Positions 1 through 6,066 are shown, counted from the stretch's first letter. The stretch: 6,732 nt of DNA from Cyclobacteriaceae bacterium (GCA_028289505.1 JANQPK010000129.1:1-6732); one strand, 5' to 3'. The notes: generated by a model from the letters alone, not told the origin. Numbers and translations are program-made.

Positions 1-474
1 TTTGTCGTAGACTCTAACAGAAATAATATTATTACCGTCAAAGTTTATGAACCCAGCAGGCAACAGATATTTCCTGAAAGCCTTGTGGGCAGTAGCAAAT
101 TTGGGGGGAAAGGAACCAGATTTACCCACCAAATTTCCATTAACGTATACTTCATCCGCATCATCTATGTATCCCAGAAAAATAAAAAGTGGCTGGTTTT
201 TGGGCAGATAGGTGCCATTGAACATCTTTCGATACCAGGCAAATCCGTCATATCCGTGAAACCCCTCATTCTCCCACATGGCGGGTACCGCAATGGTTTC
301 CCAATTACTGTCATCAAAATCGGGTTCTTTCCAATCCTTTCCGTCACCGATATTAAATTTCCATCTACCCTGGAGGCTAATCAGCAACTCCCAATCCAGT
401 GACATTAAATTGATGCTGAGAAAGCTCAGTCCAAGTAACACCAATAAAGCTTTTGATCGTTGTTTAGATACCAT
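1..474 (-). CDS. Exported GH2-type jelly-roll (sugar-binding-like) protein, N-terminal part, cut by window edge
   Basis: An uninterrupted minus-strand frame runs from an ATG at 474 through position 1, giving 158 codons with no stop, so the C-terminus lies outside the window. Residues 5-25 form a basic-then-hydrophobic signal peptide or anchor (KALLVLLGLSFL) with no lipobox. Residues 32-156 look like the N-terminal beta-sandwich of glycoside hydrolase family 2 and related proteins: a GRWKF motif near 36-40, PDFDDSNWETIAVP at 51-64, YDGFAWYR at 75-82, a VYVNG strand at 109-113 followed by GKSGSFPP, and an ISVRVYD strand at the end. In the family this fold binds carbohydrate or packs against a catalytic barrel. 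The missing part could be a hydrolase, an esterase or a signalling module, so substrate and activity cannot be stated. The gene has its own upstream region with a repeated operator-like element (613-654) and a leader hairpin (491-525). No strong ribosome binding site is seen; AGGA lies about 12 nt before the start. Confidence 0.8.
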   Translation of the reverse strand, partial: MVSKQRSKALLVLLGLSFLSINLMSLDWELLISLQGRWKFNIGDGKDWKEPDFDDSNWETIAVPAMWENEGFHGYDGFAWYRKMFNGTYLPKNQPLFIFLGYIDDADEVYVNGNLVGKSGSFPPKFATAHKAFRKYLLPAGFINFDGNNIISVRVYDK

Positions 475-490
475 TAGAAGAATCCTAAGA

Positions 491-525
491 AAAGCATGCC
501 CGTAGTGGAGAATAGGGCATGCTTT
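491..525 (-). promoter_or_regulatory. Perfect 11-bp hairpin in the leader of the left-edge gene
   Basis: AAAGCATGCCC (491-501) and GGGCATGCTTT (515-525) are exact reverse complements around a 13-nt loop. On the minus strand the stem is followed by TTTTCTT, then AGGA, then the ATG at 474, leaving 16 nt between stem and start. This is terminator-like in form, but it sits directly before a start codon and about 180 nt beyond the upstream gene, which already has its own terminator at 659-694. It may be an attenuator, an mRNA 5'-end stabiliser, or a terminator of an unannotated small transcript. The hairpin is certain; its function is inferred. Confidence 0.6.
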
Positions 526-535
526 ACCAAACTAA

Positions 536-554
536 ATCCACATGTTCTGTGGAT
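536..554. repeat. Small 7-bp inverted repeat upstream of the leader hairpin
   Basis: ATCCACA (536-542) and TGTGGAT (548-554) are perfect complements around a 5-nt loop. It lies 10 bp from the larger 491-525 hairpin, so two stem-loops could stand in tandem in the leader of the left-edge gene. It has no U-tract on either strand, so it is not a terminator. It could be a dyad operator or an alternative fold; nothing more can be supported. Confidence 0.35.
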
Positions 555-596
555 GTCTTAAATAATCATTTTTAATCAAAGCGGGCTTAAAATTAG

Positions 597-606
597 TACC
601 GCGGTA
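597..606. promoter_or_regulatory. 10-bp perfect palindrome TACCGCGGTA
   Basis: TACCGCGGTA is an exact, GC-centred palindrome in otherwise AT-rich intergenic DNA. It lies 6 bp on the gene-proximal side of the repeated operator-like element at 613-654. AAAT and ATTT flank it imperfectly, with a 3-nt offset on one side. It has no counterpart near the matching element at 1357-1398, so it would be specific to the left-edge gene. A protein-binding dyad is possible, but a chance palindrome of this length cannot be excluded. Confidence 0.3.
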
Positions 607-612
607 ATTTCT

Positions 613-654
613 ATTTGTCATCTCTCAGTAAAGTTATGTCATCAAATGTCATCA
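613..654 (-). promoter_or_regulatory. Repeated operator-like element, copy 1 (three phased TGTCAT half-sites)
   Basis: Read on the plus strand, TGTCAT occurs at 616, 637 and 647, with ATTTGTCAT at the left and AGTAAA at 627-632. The same layout, with identical 21-bp and 10-bp spacing and no gaps, occurs at 1357-1398 (33 of 42 bases match by hand count). This copy lies between the terminator of the preceding gene and the start of the jelly-roll gene, 138 bp from its ATG. Direct repeats in helical phase are typical of binding sites for OmpR/PhoB-type regulators, one of which is encoded at 1509-2192. The repeat is seen directly; binding by that regulator is inferred. Confidence 0.6.
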
Positions 655-658
655 AACT

Positions 659-694
659 AAAAATAGGCCCAGGAAACTAGAGGCTTCCCAGGCC
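659..694 (-). terminator. Intrinsic terminator of the two-module exported protein gene
   Basis: On the minus strand GGCCTGGGAA (694-685) can pair with TTCCTGGGCC (675-666) over 10 bp, two of them G-U wobbles, around a 9-nt loop. The stem is followed at once by TATTTTT (665-659). It begins 10 nt after the TAA stop of the gene at 705-1295, the expected place. It should end that transcript before the promoter region of the next minus-strand gene, making the two genes separate units. Confidence 0.75.
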
Positions 695-704
695 ATAACC
701 CCAC

Positions 705-1295
705 TTACAGATTAACAGTTTTTCTTTGTAGGATTTCCCTATCGCTGCTCAATACCAGGCGTACAGATTTAGTTTTATGCTCCTCAAAATTGAAAACCCG
801 GCCATAATTATTCTTTTGGCGAATGTCTTGTTGAAACAACAATTCATTGTCTTCATCATAGATCCTCAGTCTGAAATTCTTATAGTATGGACTCATCAGC
901 AACATTTTGATTTTTCCCTGCTCACAGGCAGTGGCTACCATTTTTACTTTACCCGGGAACTTCGGTGCTTCATGCATTACTTTATGCATAGATACTTTGC
1001 CATCCACTCTTACCTTTACCTTGTACTCACCGTATGGAAGCTCTTTTAAATTATAGGGTTTCTTAATGCCGTTTTCACTTTGAATAGTCTCATTAAAAAT
1101 CCGTTGATTGTCTTCATTATAAATGTTAACCATCAATTTCTCAGGGCTTTTTCCGTAGTAGGCAAGTTGCATCTTGCCCGGTTCCAGAATTTTTACTGAA
1201 ACTAAGGCTTCAGGTGGATTTTCCACATTGGCAAACAGTAAGTTAGAAGTTAATACCAGCAGGGCCATCAAGGTAGATTTTACTAACACTTTCAT
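705..1295 (-). CDS. Small exported protein with two tandem beta-rich modules (function unknown)
   Basis: This 196-residue protein starts at an ATG with a clear Sec signal peptide (KSTLMALLVLTSNLLFA) and probable cleavage after LFA at residue 22. The mature part consists of two copies of one module, aligned without gaps at an offset of 87 residues: 40-107 and 127-194. Matched landmarks are GKMQ/GKIK, VNIYNEDNQRIF/LRIYDEDNELLF, YNLKEL/FNFEEH and the alternating hydrophobic strands that follow. The strand pattern suggests two Ig-like or DUF3244-like beta-sandwiches. There are no catalytic motifs, no sortase signal, no C-terminal sorting domain and only one cysteine. It lies downstream of the HK/RR pair in the same orientation, but behind a 213-bp gap with its own operator-like element, and it ends at a good terminator. 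I infer a periplasmic or surface protein made in response to that two-component system. The family is not recognised with certainty. Confidence 0.85.
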   Translation of the reverse strand: MKVLVKSTLMALLVLTSNLLFANVENPPEALVSVKILEPGKMQLAYYGKSPEKLMVNIYNEDNQRIFNETIQSENGIKKPYNLKELPYGEYKVKVRVDGKVSMHKVMHEAPKFPGKVKMVATACEQGKIKMLLMSPYYKNFRLRIYDEDNELLFQQDIRQKNNYGRVFNFEEHKTKSVRLVLSSDREILQRKTVNL

Positions 1296-1356
1296 TTCGT
1301 TTTGATTTTGGTTCTTTTGTTAATTGACAACCCTATTAACGGGCTGGAACCAAATC

Positions 1357-1398
1357 ATTTGTCATGTGCTAGTAAACTGATGTAACCAAATGTCACCA
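1357..1398 (-). promoter_or_regulatory. Repeated operator-like element, copy 2
   Basis: Half-sites TGTCAT (1360), TGTAAC (1381) and TGTCAC (1391) stand at the same 21-bp and 10-bp spacing as at 613-654, with ATTTGTCAT, AGTAAA and CAAATGTCA shared exactly. The gene-proximal edge is 61 bp from the ATG at 1295, so the element would sit at or just upstream of the promoter. I could not identify a good Bacteroidota -33/-7 pair (TTG, TAnnTTTG) beside it. Two of the three half-sites deviate from copy 1, which might mean weaker binding. Confidence 0.6.
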
Positions 1399-1414
1399 GC
1401 ATGTAAAAGGATAT

Positions 1415-1505
1415 TTTCTGGCCTCTGGTCGCAGGTTGCGGATCTCAGGTTTCAGGTCACTGGTCGCAGGTCTCACGCTCCATGCTCTACACTCCTTGCT
1501 CCCTG
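1415..1505. repeat. Degenerate tandem array of 13 heptamers
   Basis: From 1415 the DNA divides exactly into 7-bp units: TTTCTGG, CCTCTGG, TCGCAGG, TTGCGGA, TCTCAGG, TTTCAGG, TCACTGG, TCGCAGG, TCTCACG, CTCCATG, CTCTACA, CTCCTTG, CTCCCTG. The first nine follow roughly TCKCAGG and the last four CTCCNTG, with TCTCACG as an intermediate, so the consensus drifts while the period stays at 7. The array ends 3 bp before the reverse-strand stop codon of the response regulator and stops 17 bp short of operator copy 2, filling the rest of the gap. It is not coding, because the period is not a multiple of three, and no hairpin is visible. Confidence 0.7.
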
Positions 1506-1508
1506 CTA

Positions 1509-2192
1509 TTAATTCTCCAACATCTTGTACCCGACGCCATGGACAGTGAGGATTATCTGAGGATCTTCGGGGTTCTGCTCTATCTTTTGTCTGAGCTTTA
1601 GAATAAAATTATCAACGGTACGGGTTGTGGGTTGTTCATGATAGCCCCAGATGTCTTCCAGTAATTGATAACGACTTACCGTATGCTTACGGTGTTCCCA
1701 CAAGTATTTCAGGATTTCGAACTCTTTATGAGACATTTTCACAGGCTCTTGCTCCACCTCAGCACTATATGAGGAAAAGTTTACCGTCATTCTTCCGATG
1801 GAGACTTTGGTTGGGCTTTGTTGCTTATCAGGCCCACGTCGTAATACAGCCTTGATACGGGCTAGTAATTCTCTCAATCCAAATGGCTTAGTAATGTAAT
1901 CATCAGCTCCGAGTTCTAGTCCCAGAACCTTATCAATCTCTTCACCTTTGGCAGTCAGCAAAATAATCGGTGTTTTGATACCTCGCTCGCGAGAAATCTT
2001 ACAGACATCAAATCCCGATAATTCTGGCAACATCACATCCAGCAACACCAGGTCATAGGTATTGTTGACAATTTCATCTAGTCCCTGTTTACCATCGGTA
2101 GCAATACTAACTTGATATCCCTCAAATTCAAGATTATCCTTGAGACCTAGTCTCATATTAGGTTCGTCTTCAACTATTAATATTTGTTTCAT
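1509..2192 (-). CDS. OmpR/PhoB-family DNA-binding response regulator
   Basis: This 227-residue protein has the usual family length. The receiver domain (3-117) shows the acidic pair E8/D9 in VEDEP, phospho-acceptor D52 in LLDVMLP, T80 in ILLTA, and K102 in DDYITKPF. Residues 130-224 form an OmpR-type winged helix: MSHKEFEILKYL, SRYQLLEDIWG, RTVDNFILKLRQKIE and the C-terminal VHGVGYKM hairpin. It is the cytoplasmic partner of the histidine kinase just upstream: the kinase stop and this ATG are 12 nt apart, so they are co-transcribed. The ATG at 2192 is supported by the receiver strand starting directly after it; only a weak purine run (AAAGAGAA) precedes it. Probable targets, inferred from the repeated elements at 613-654 and 1357-1398, are the two exported-protein genes downstream. 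The signal is unknown. It is not called PhoB, because nothing phosphate-specific is present. Confidence 0.95.
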   Translation of the reverse strand: MKQILIVEDEPNMRLGLKDNLEFEGYQVSIATDGKQGLDEIVNNTYDLVLLDVMLPELSGFDVCKISRERGIKTPIILLTAKGEEIDKVLGLELGADDYITKPFGLRELLARIKAVLRRGPDKQQSPTKVSIGRMTVNFSSYSAEVEQEPVKMSHKEFEILKYLWEHRKHTVSRYQLLEDIWGYHEQPTTRTVDNFILKLRQKIEQNPEDPQIILTVHGVGYKMLEN

Positions 2193-2204
2193 CTGATTCT
2201 CTTT

Positions 2205-3755
2205 TTATGCGGGAAAAACCAGCCTAAAGGTACTTCCTTCGCCAGACTGGCTTTCTATTTCTACCGTGCCACCGTGTGCTTTCATGATTGATGACACCAG
2301 CGTCAACCCCAGACCTGTGCCTTTGGTATTATGTACGGAACCGGTTGGAACTCTATAAAACTTATCAAATATATACTTCTGATCTTCAGGACTAATACCC
2401 AAACCGTAATCCTGAACCTCTATATAAACGTGGCTGTTATCTCGACCAAGCCTTACTTCAATCTCTTTTGATCCACCACCGTATTTTATGGCATTATCCA
2501 GCAGATTTATTACCGCCTCAGATACTGCATTTTTATCGATACTGACCTCTGGCAGGGATCCATTAGGCGTATACTTACAATTAAACCCCAGGGAATTCAA
2601 ATGATATTCATATGTATTTAAAATGTCCTCTACTACCTCTGTCAGATTTTCCAGCTGAAGATCATAGTTAGTTTTTCCAGCCTCCATTTTACTAAAGCTT
2701 AAAATCTTATTTACAATAGAAGCCAGTCGGTTGGATTCATGACGTATGATTGAATAGTATTCCTTTTTCTTCTGCTCGTTTGCTGCCCGATCCATTTCAA
2801 GCGTTTCAGCAAACATGCTGATCAGTGCCAGGGGAGTACGTATTTCATGAGACACATTACTAACGAAGTCAGACTTGATTTGCGCCAGCTTGATTTCTTT
2901 TTGCATGTTGCGATAAATCAGGAATAATCCAACCAGCAAAATTAGATCTACTCCTAATAGGATAAGCAGATTGTTGATAGTCCTGTCTTCAGCTAAATCC
3001 TGAATGGTCTCGCCTTTCAGCACTATACCTAAGGAGTAATCCGGCAATAGCCATAGTGGCCTTTTATTTGGTACCTGATCGACAATACTATCGGTTAGGA
3101 CTATTTGAAGATCATTGGTGTCATCATAGGCTGAAATGATAAAGCTCTCTTGAGCCACAGCTTGGATCTTTTGTGCTAAGTTTTGGGTGATGAACAACCC
3201 AGGGTTAAGCACCATCAAACAAACCTGGTACTTTTGTCCTTCCTCCAGTAAAAAAAGCAATCCACTTCTGCCGGACAATACACCATCTAACTGCAACCTA
3301 CCCAACGGTTCTTTTCTTATATAACCTTCTATTTGATAGGATCTCAGTTTAGCCAGTTCCTGCTGTCTTCCGGTTAGAGTATCCCGTAAAACCTGACCTA
3401 CCTTTTTACCAGTTTCCTCAGCGCGAAACCACAAATAGGTTTCTTGCACCATCGAATCACTCCATAACATGTATTGTACAGATTCGTTTTCCATCAGGAA
3501 TTCTTTTACTCGCTCGGCGGTAAAACTCGAGTCTGCTTGTGCCTCTGACAGTTCCTGCGCCCAATCATCCACAAGGTCCTGTGAATACTGGTTAACCGAA
3601 AATAATATCGCCTCCAGTTGCTTGTCATAAATCTCTGTTAATACACTTTCATTCTCATTTAAGGTACTGATTTGATAGACCGTAAAAATGAAAATTGGCA
3701 ATAGAAACACTGCCAAAAAGATCAACAAGAGTTTATTCAATGGCTTTTTCACCAT
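2205..3755 (-). CDS. Membrane sensor histidine kinase
   Basis: This 516-residue protein has two membrane segments (about 8-28 and 262-281) bracketing an extracytoplasmic sensor region of about 230 residues. I do not recognise that region as PAS, CHASE or any other named sensor domain. No clear HAMP or PAS linker follows the second membrane helix. The kinase core starts almost at once: the H-box FVSNVSHEIRTPLALI has the phospho-histidine at 303, the N-box EAVINLLDNAIKY is at 413-425, G1 is DYGLGI at 449-454, the F-box IFDKFYR is at 462-468, and G2 is GTGLGL at 479-484. All catalytic motifs are intact. It should autophosphorylate and pass phosphate to the response regulator encoded 12 nt downstream. 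The ATG at 3755 gives a basic start (MVKKPLNK) followed by the first membrane helix. An 82-nt gap separates it from the upstream single-domain regulator, so co-transcription with that gene is possible but not proven. Confidence 0.95.
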   Translation of the reverse strand: MVKKPLNKLLLIFLAVFLLPIFIFTVYQISTLNENESVLTEIYDKQLEAILFSVNQYSQDLVDDWAQELSEAQADSSFTAERVKEFLMENESVQYMLWSDSMVQETYLWFRAEETGKKVGQVLRDTLTGRQQELAKLRSYQIEGYIRKEPLGRLQLDGVLSGRSGLLFLLEEGQKYQVCLMVLNPGLFITQNLAQKIQAVAQESFIISAYDDTNDLQIVLTDSIVDQVPNKRPLWLLPDYSLGIVLKGETIQDLAEDRTINNLLILLGVDLILLVGLFLIYRNMQKEIKLAQIKSDFVSNVSHEIRTPLALISMFAETLEMDRAANEQKKKEYYSIIRHESNRLASIVNKILSFSKMEAGKTNYDLQLENLTEVVEDILNTYEYHLNSLGFNCKYTPNGSLPEVSIDKNAVSEAVINLLDNAIKYGGGSKEIEVRLGRDNSHVYIEVQDYGLGISPEDQKYIFDKFYRVPTGSVHNTKGTGLGLTLVSSIMKAHGGTVEIESQSGEGSTFRLVFPA

Positions 3756-3837
3756 TTCAGGATGGATTGGTTAGGAATTAGCAGCTTGTTAATTCTAATG
3801 TACGAATAAGCCGCTACTGAGTTTTGCAGTGCCTAAA

Positions 3838-4242
3838 CTACAACGCATCCAAGGCATCCGAAGTTAATGGCTTTTGGATGTAATTAATCACACTGGGGAA
3901 CTCACTAGATTGTCGAAGGTCCTCCTCCTCACCGGAAGATGAGAGCATTACTACCCTGCACTTGGTGCCATTGACAGTCTCAACTATTTGCTCCAGTTTA
4001 AATAGGAACTCATGGCCGTTCATCAAGGGCATTTTGATATCCAGAAAAATGATATCAGGTAGTTTTCCTGGTGACTCGAGATTTTCTTCCAGATAACTTA
4101 ACGCTCCAATACCAGAGCTTTGAACCTGTATGTTCTTAGCAAATTGCTTTTTTTCCAGAATGCGTCGGTTGATAAAATTGTAAGTATCATTATCATCGAC
4201 CAACATGACCAGATCAAATCTTCCTGTCTTTGCCTGAGACAT
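3838..4242 (-). CDS. Single-domain (CheY/Rcp1-like) response regulator
   Basis: From the ATG at 4242 the protein has 134 residues, all receiver domain. Visible sites are D16/D17 in LVDDND, phospho-acceptor D68 in IIFLDIKMP followed by MNG, S101 in VMLSSSG, and K124 in INYIQKPLT. There is no output domain. The type with a long insert before the LSSS strand is common in Bacteroidota, beside phytochrome-like or hybrid kinases. The frame stays open to an in-frame ATG at 4323, which would add 27 residues. I prefer 4242 because the extension is unlike any receiver start and the family is usually about 130-150 residues. It may act as a phosphate sink or shuttle for the kinase encoded downstream, or serve an unlinked kinase; the sequence does not decide this. 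Confidence 0.9.
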   Translation of the reverse strand: MSQAKTGRFDLVMLVDDNDTYNFINRRILEKKQFAKNIQVQSSGIGALSYLEENLESPGKLPDIIFLDIKMPLMNGHEFLFKLEQIVETVNGTKCRVVMLSSSGEEEDLRQSSEFPSVINYIQKPLTSDALDAL

Positions 4243-4359
4243 ACGAGAGCGTTTTACGATGGACACCAAATAAATTGATATTTTCTGATCAAAGCAAATG
4301 AATATGAATAATCTTCCGACCATTTGGATTGTACAAATATTAAGTAGAATATTTTGGGG

Positions 4360-5349
4360 TCACTCCACCTTCAAAGCTCGTTTCATGCTTTGGAGGTGGA
4401 CATTCAGTGATTCTTGCCAAGTCGGACGGCTATCCCAATTGTCTCCTAAATAAATGTCGCCAGTGATCAGGTGTTTGAAATAGAACTTGTAGCCAAAAGT
4501 ATTGGGGGTTTCTGAATGAAACTCGTAATCCAGCAGCGTTAACAGGGTTGACTCCTCGGCATATAGGTATCTCAAAACATATTGAAACCCCGCTTTCTTC
4601 ATCAGGTCCTCATCCATTTCGGCACCTACTATCTCATACTTAAATGGATACTGGTTGTTGCAAATTACTTGGATCTCTTGATCTGCCAAGCTGTTAGTAT
4701 CCCCAGGATCTAAACCATCGAATAAGGGTACCGCCAGCTTATCAAGTTTTAGATCTGGTTGAAAAGACTCAAAACGGTTTTTCTTGAAAATGGGTGTATC
4801 CACAAAAAACTCAGGAGACTCTGAAATTAGAAAATTCGCTATCTCCAACCCAGATCGATTAACAATCTGGGTTAAATTTTCAGTGGCATTTTCAAGAGTG
4901 CTGCCGCTGATATGCCAGGCCTGCCCATCAGCACTGAATAGCTCCTGGCCCTCCGTGTTTGAAGGAATAATGTAAATCTGATAGGATCCTGCCTGAACCT
5001 CCAATATGATGAATTGATTTGCTTCCCGATCGGCCAGAGCCTGTATGTAGGAATTAGAAGCATCAAATCCTGAATTAAGATCGCGCCATCTGTAATAAAC
5101 CACTGCATCAATATGCAAATCCACCAATGCCTGATGAAATACCTGTGCCATTTCATACCATCCTGCTGAATCCAATGCCATGCTGGGGTTGACCTTGATA
5201 AATACCGCTGAACGTGTTGACTGAAGTCCTTCTGGTAATGGTCCACCTTTTTGCAATCGATCGGGAGCAGCTAGGAAAGCTGCCTGAGCAAAACCATTAA
5301 AAGAAGTTGACCATAAAAAAATTGCAACCGCAATTCGGATTATCCGCAT
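4360..5349 (-). CDS. Conserved-looking exported protein of unknown function
   Basis: From the ATG at 5349 the protein has 329 residues and starts with a good Sec signal peptide (RIIRIAVAIFLWSTSFNGFAQA) with probable cleavage after AQA at residue 23. A TTG at 5367 would add six residues before the same signal peptide and is less likely. The mature protein is soluble, mixed alpha/beta, with no further membrane helix, no lipobox and no metal or catalytic motif that I recognise. Around residues 45-130 it reads as alternating strands and helices (SAVFIKVNP, VFHQALVDLHIDAVVYY, QFIILEVQAGSYQIYIIP). The C-terminal part holds aromatic-rich strands (NTFGYKFYFKHLITGDIYLG). It stands at the head of the minus-strand run, divergent from the methyltransferase gene. 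The gap to the next gene is 117 nt. I do not assign a function. Confidence 0.8.
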   Translation of the reverse strand: MRIIRIAVAIFLWSTSFNGFAQAAFLAAPDRLQKGGPLPEGLQSTRSAVFIKVNPSMALDSAGWYEMAQVFHQALVDLHIDAVVYYRWRDLNSGFDASNSYIQALADREANQFIILEVQAGSYQIYIIPSNTEGQELFSADGQAWHISGSTLENATENLTQIVNRSGLEIANFLISESPEFFVDTPIFKKNRFESFQPDLKLDKLAVPLFDGLDPGDTNSLADQEIQVICNNQYPFKYEIVGAEMDEDLMKKAGFQYVLRYLYAEESTLLTLLDYEFHSETPNTFGYKFYFKHLITGDIYLGDNWDSRPTWQESLNVHLQSMKRALKVE

Positions 5350-5374
5350 AGGTTTAAAATTACTCAATAGTAAA

Positions 5375-5402
5375 ATTAGAAATTAGAAGTTAGAAATTAG
5401 AA
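5375..5402. repeat. Four tandem heptamers between divergent genes
   Basis: ATTAGAA, ATTAGAA, GTTAGAA and ATTAGAA follow one another without gaps, and the next bases start a fifth partial unit (ATTGG). The array takes up almost half of the 62-bp space between the ATG at 5349 and the ATG at 5412. Any promoters for the two divergent genes must overlap or flank it. The unit differs from the array at 1415-1505, but the period of 7 is the same. Confidence 0.75.
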
Positions 5403-5411
5403 ATTGGCGAT

Positions 5412-6029
5412 ATGGAGTTATCATCAATAAACCAATATTTGGGCAATTTGGACATCTATTTACTGGACCAAATATTGAAAAATAGATTCCATCGCAAGAT
5501 GAAGGTCTTGGATGCAGGTTGTGGTGAAGGCAGAAACATCATCTATTTTTTAAGAGCAGGGTATCCTGTATTTGGAATTGATAAAAATCCTATGGCAATT
5601 TCGGCGGTTCAGTTCATCGCTGCATCCATCCGGCCTGATTTGGGGAAGCATCATTTCCAGACTGGTGACTTGACCAACGTACCTTATCCAGATCATTACT
5701 TTGATTTGATTATTTCCAGCGCGGTAATGCACTTTGCCGAAAATGAAACCCACTTCTACCAGATGTTTGATGAGTTAATAAGATGCCTAAGCTATGATGG
5801 AATACTGTTTCTTAGAATGGCCAGCGACATCGGCATTGAGAATAAAATTAAACTACTAGTAGATGGCCGCTATTGGCTGCCAGATGGCTCAGAACGATTC
5901 CTTTTAAGCAGGGGTATACTCCGTCAATTAAATCAACGCTATTGGCTGCACCATATCGAGCCTTTAAAAACAATAAATGTAAATGATCAAAGATGCATGT
6001 CTACCTTAGTGGTTTCTGTTAGCAGGTAG
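5412..6029 (+). CDS. Class I SAM-dependent methyltransferase (TehB/UbiE-like fold)
   Basis: This 205-residue cytoplasmic protein has a Rossmann-type methyltransferase core. Motif I is VLDAGCGEGRN at 32-42, the acidic residue binding the SAM ribose is D57 in FGIDKN, an acidic motif GD is at 85-86, and motif IV-like FDLIISSAVMHF lies at 97-108. A further strand, GILFLRM, follows. The N-terminal segment NLDIYLLDQILKNRF is a helix typical of small Bacteroidota methyltransferases of this kind. The C-terminal part (YWLPDGSERFLLSRGILRQL) probably shapes the acceptor pocket. The substrate cannot be told from sequence; similarity to tellurite-resistance methyltransferases is at fold level only. The ATG lies 9 nt after the heptamer array, with no clear ribosome binding site. 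The RDD gene follows 37 nt after its stop, so the two are probably one transcript. Confidence 0.9.
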   Translation: MELSSINQYLGNLDIYLLDQILKNRFHRKMKVLDAGCGEGRNIIYFLRAGYPVFGIDKNPMAISAVQFIAASIRPDLGKHHFQTGDLTNVPYPDHYFDLIISSAVMHFAENETHFYQMFDELIRCLSYDGILFLRMASDIGIENKIKLLVDGRYWLPDGSERFLLSRGILRQLNQRYWLHHIEPLKTINVNDQRCMSTLVVSVSR

Positions 6030-6066
6030 TTTGTTTCAAGACCATTTATTGCTAATTTATGAGACT

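Noticed and set aside
613..654. Reading the TGTCAT repeats as a true Pho box.
   Set aside because: The two adjacent repeats are 10 bp apart rather than the 11 bp of the E. coli PhoB box, and no phosphate gene is nearby, so only a generic OmpR-type site is proposed.
1331..1343. CCCTATTAACGGG as a hairpin near the exported protein gene promoter.
   Set aside because: Only three G-C pairs around a 7-nt loop; not distinguishable from chance.
1415..1505. Heptamer array as a CRISPR array or a coding repeat.
   Set aside because: Units are 7 bp with no spacers, and the period is not a multiple of three; there are no cas genes.
3775..3795. Inverted repeat GAATTA/TAATTC between the single-domain regulator and the kinase gene.
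   Set aside because: Only 6 AT-rich base pairs and no U-tract on the minus strand, so it is unlikely to terminate transcription.
4243..4323. N-terminal extension of the single-domain regulator from an ATG at 4323.
   Set aside because: The extra 27 residues do not belong to a receiver fold, and the ATG at 4242 gives the normal family length.
4334..4341. Minus-strand AATATTTG resembling a Bacteroidota -7 box upstream of the single-domain regulator gene.
   Set aside because: No convincing TTG -33 element lies about 19 nt upstream, so the match is too weak to annotate as a promoter.
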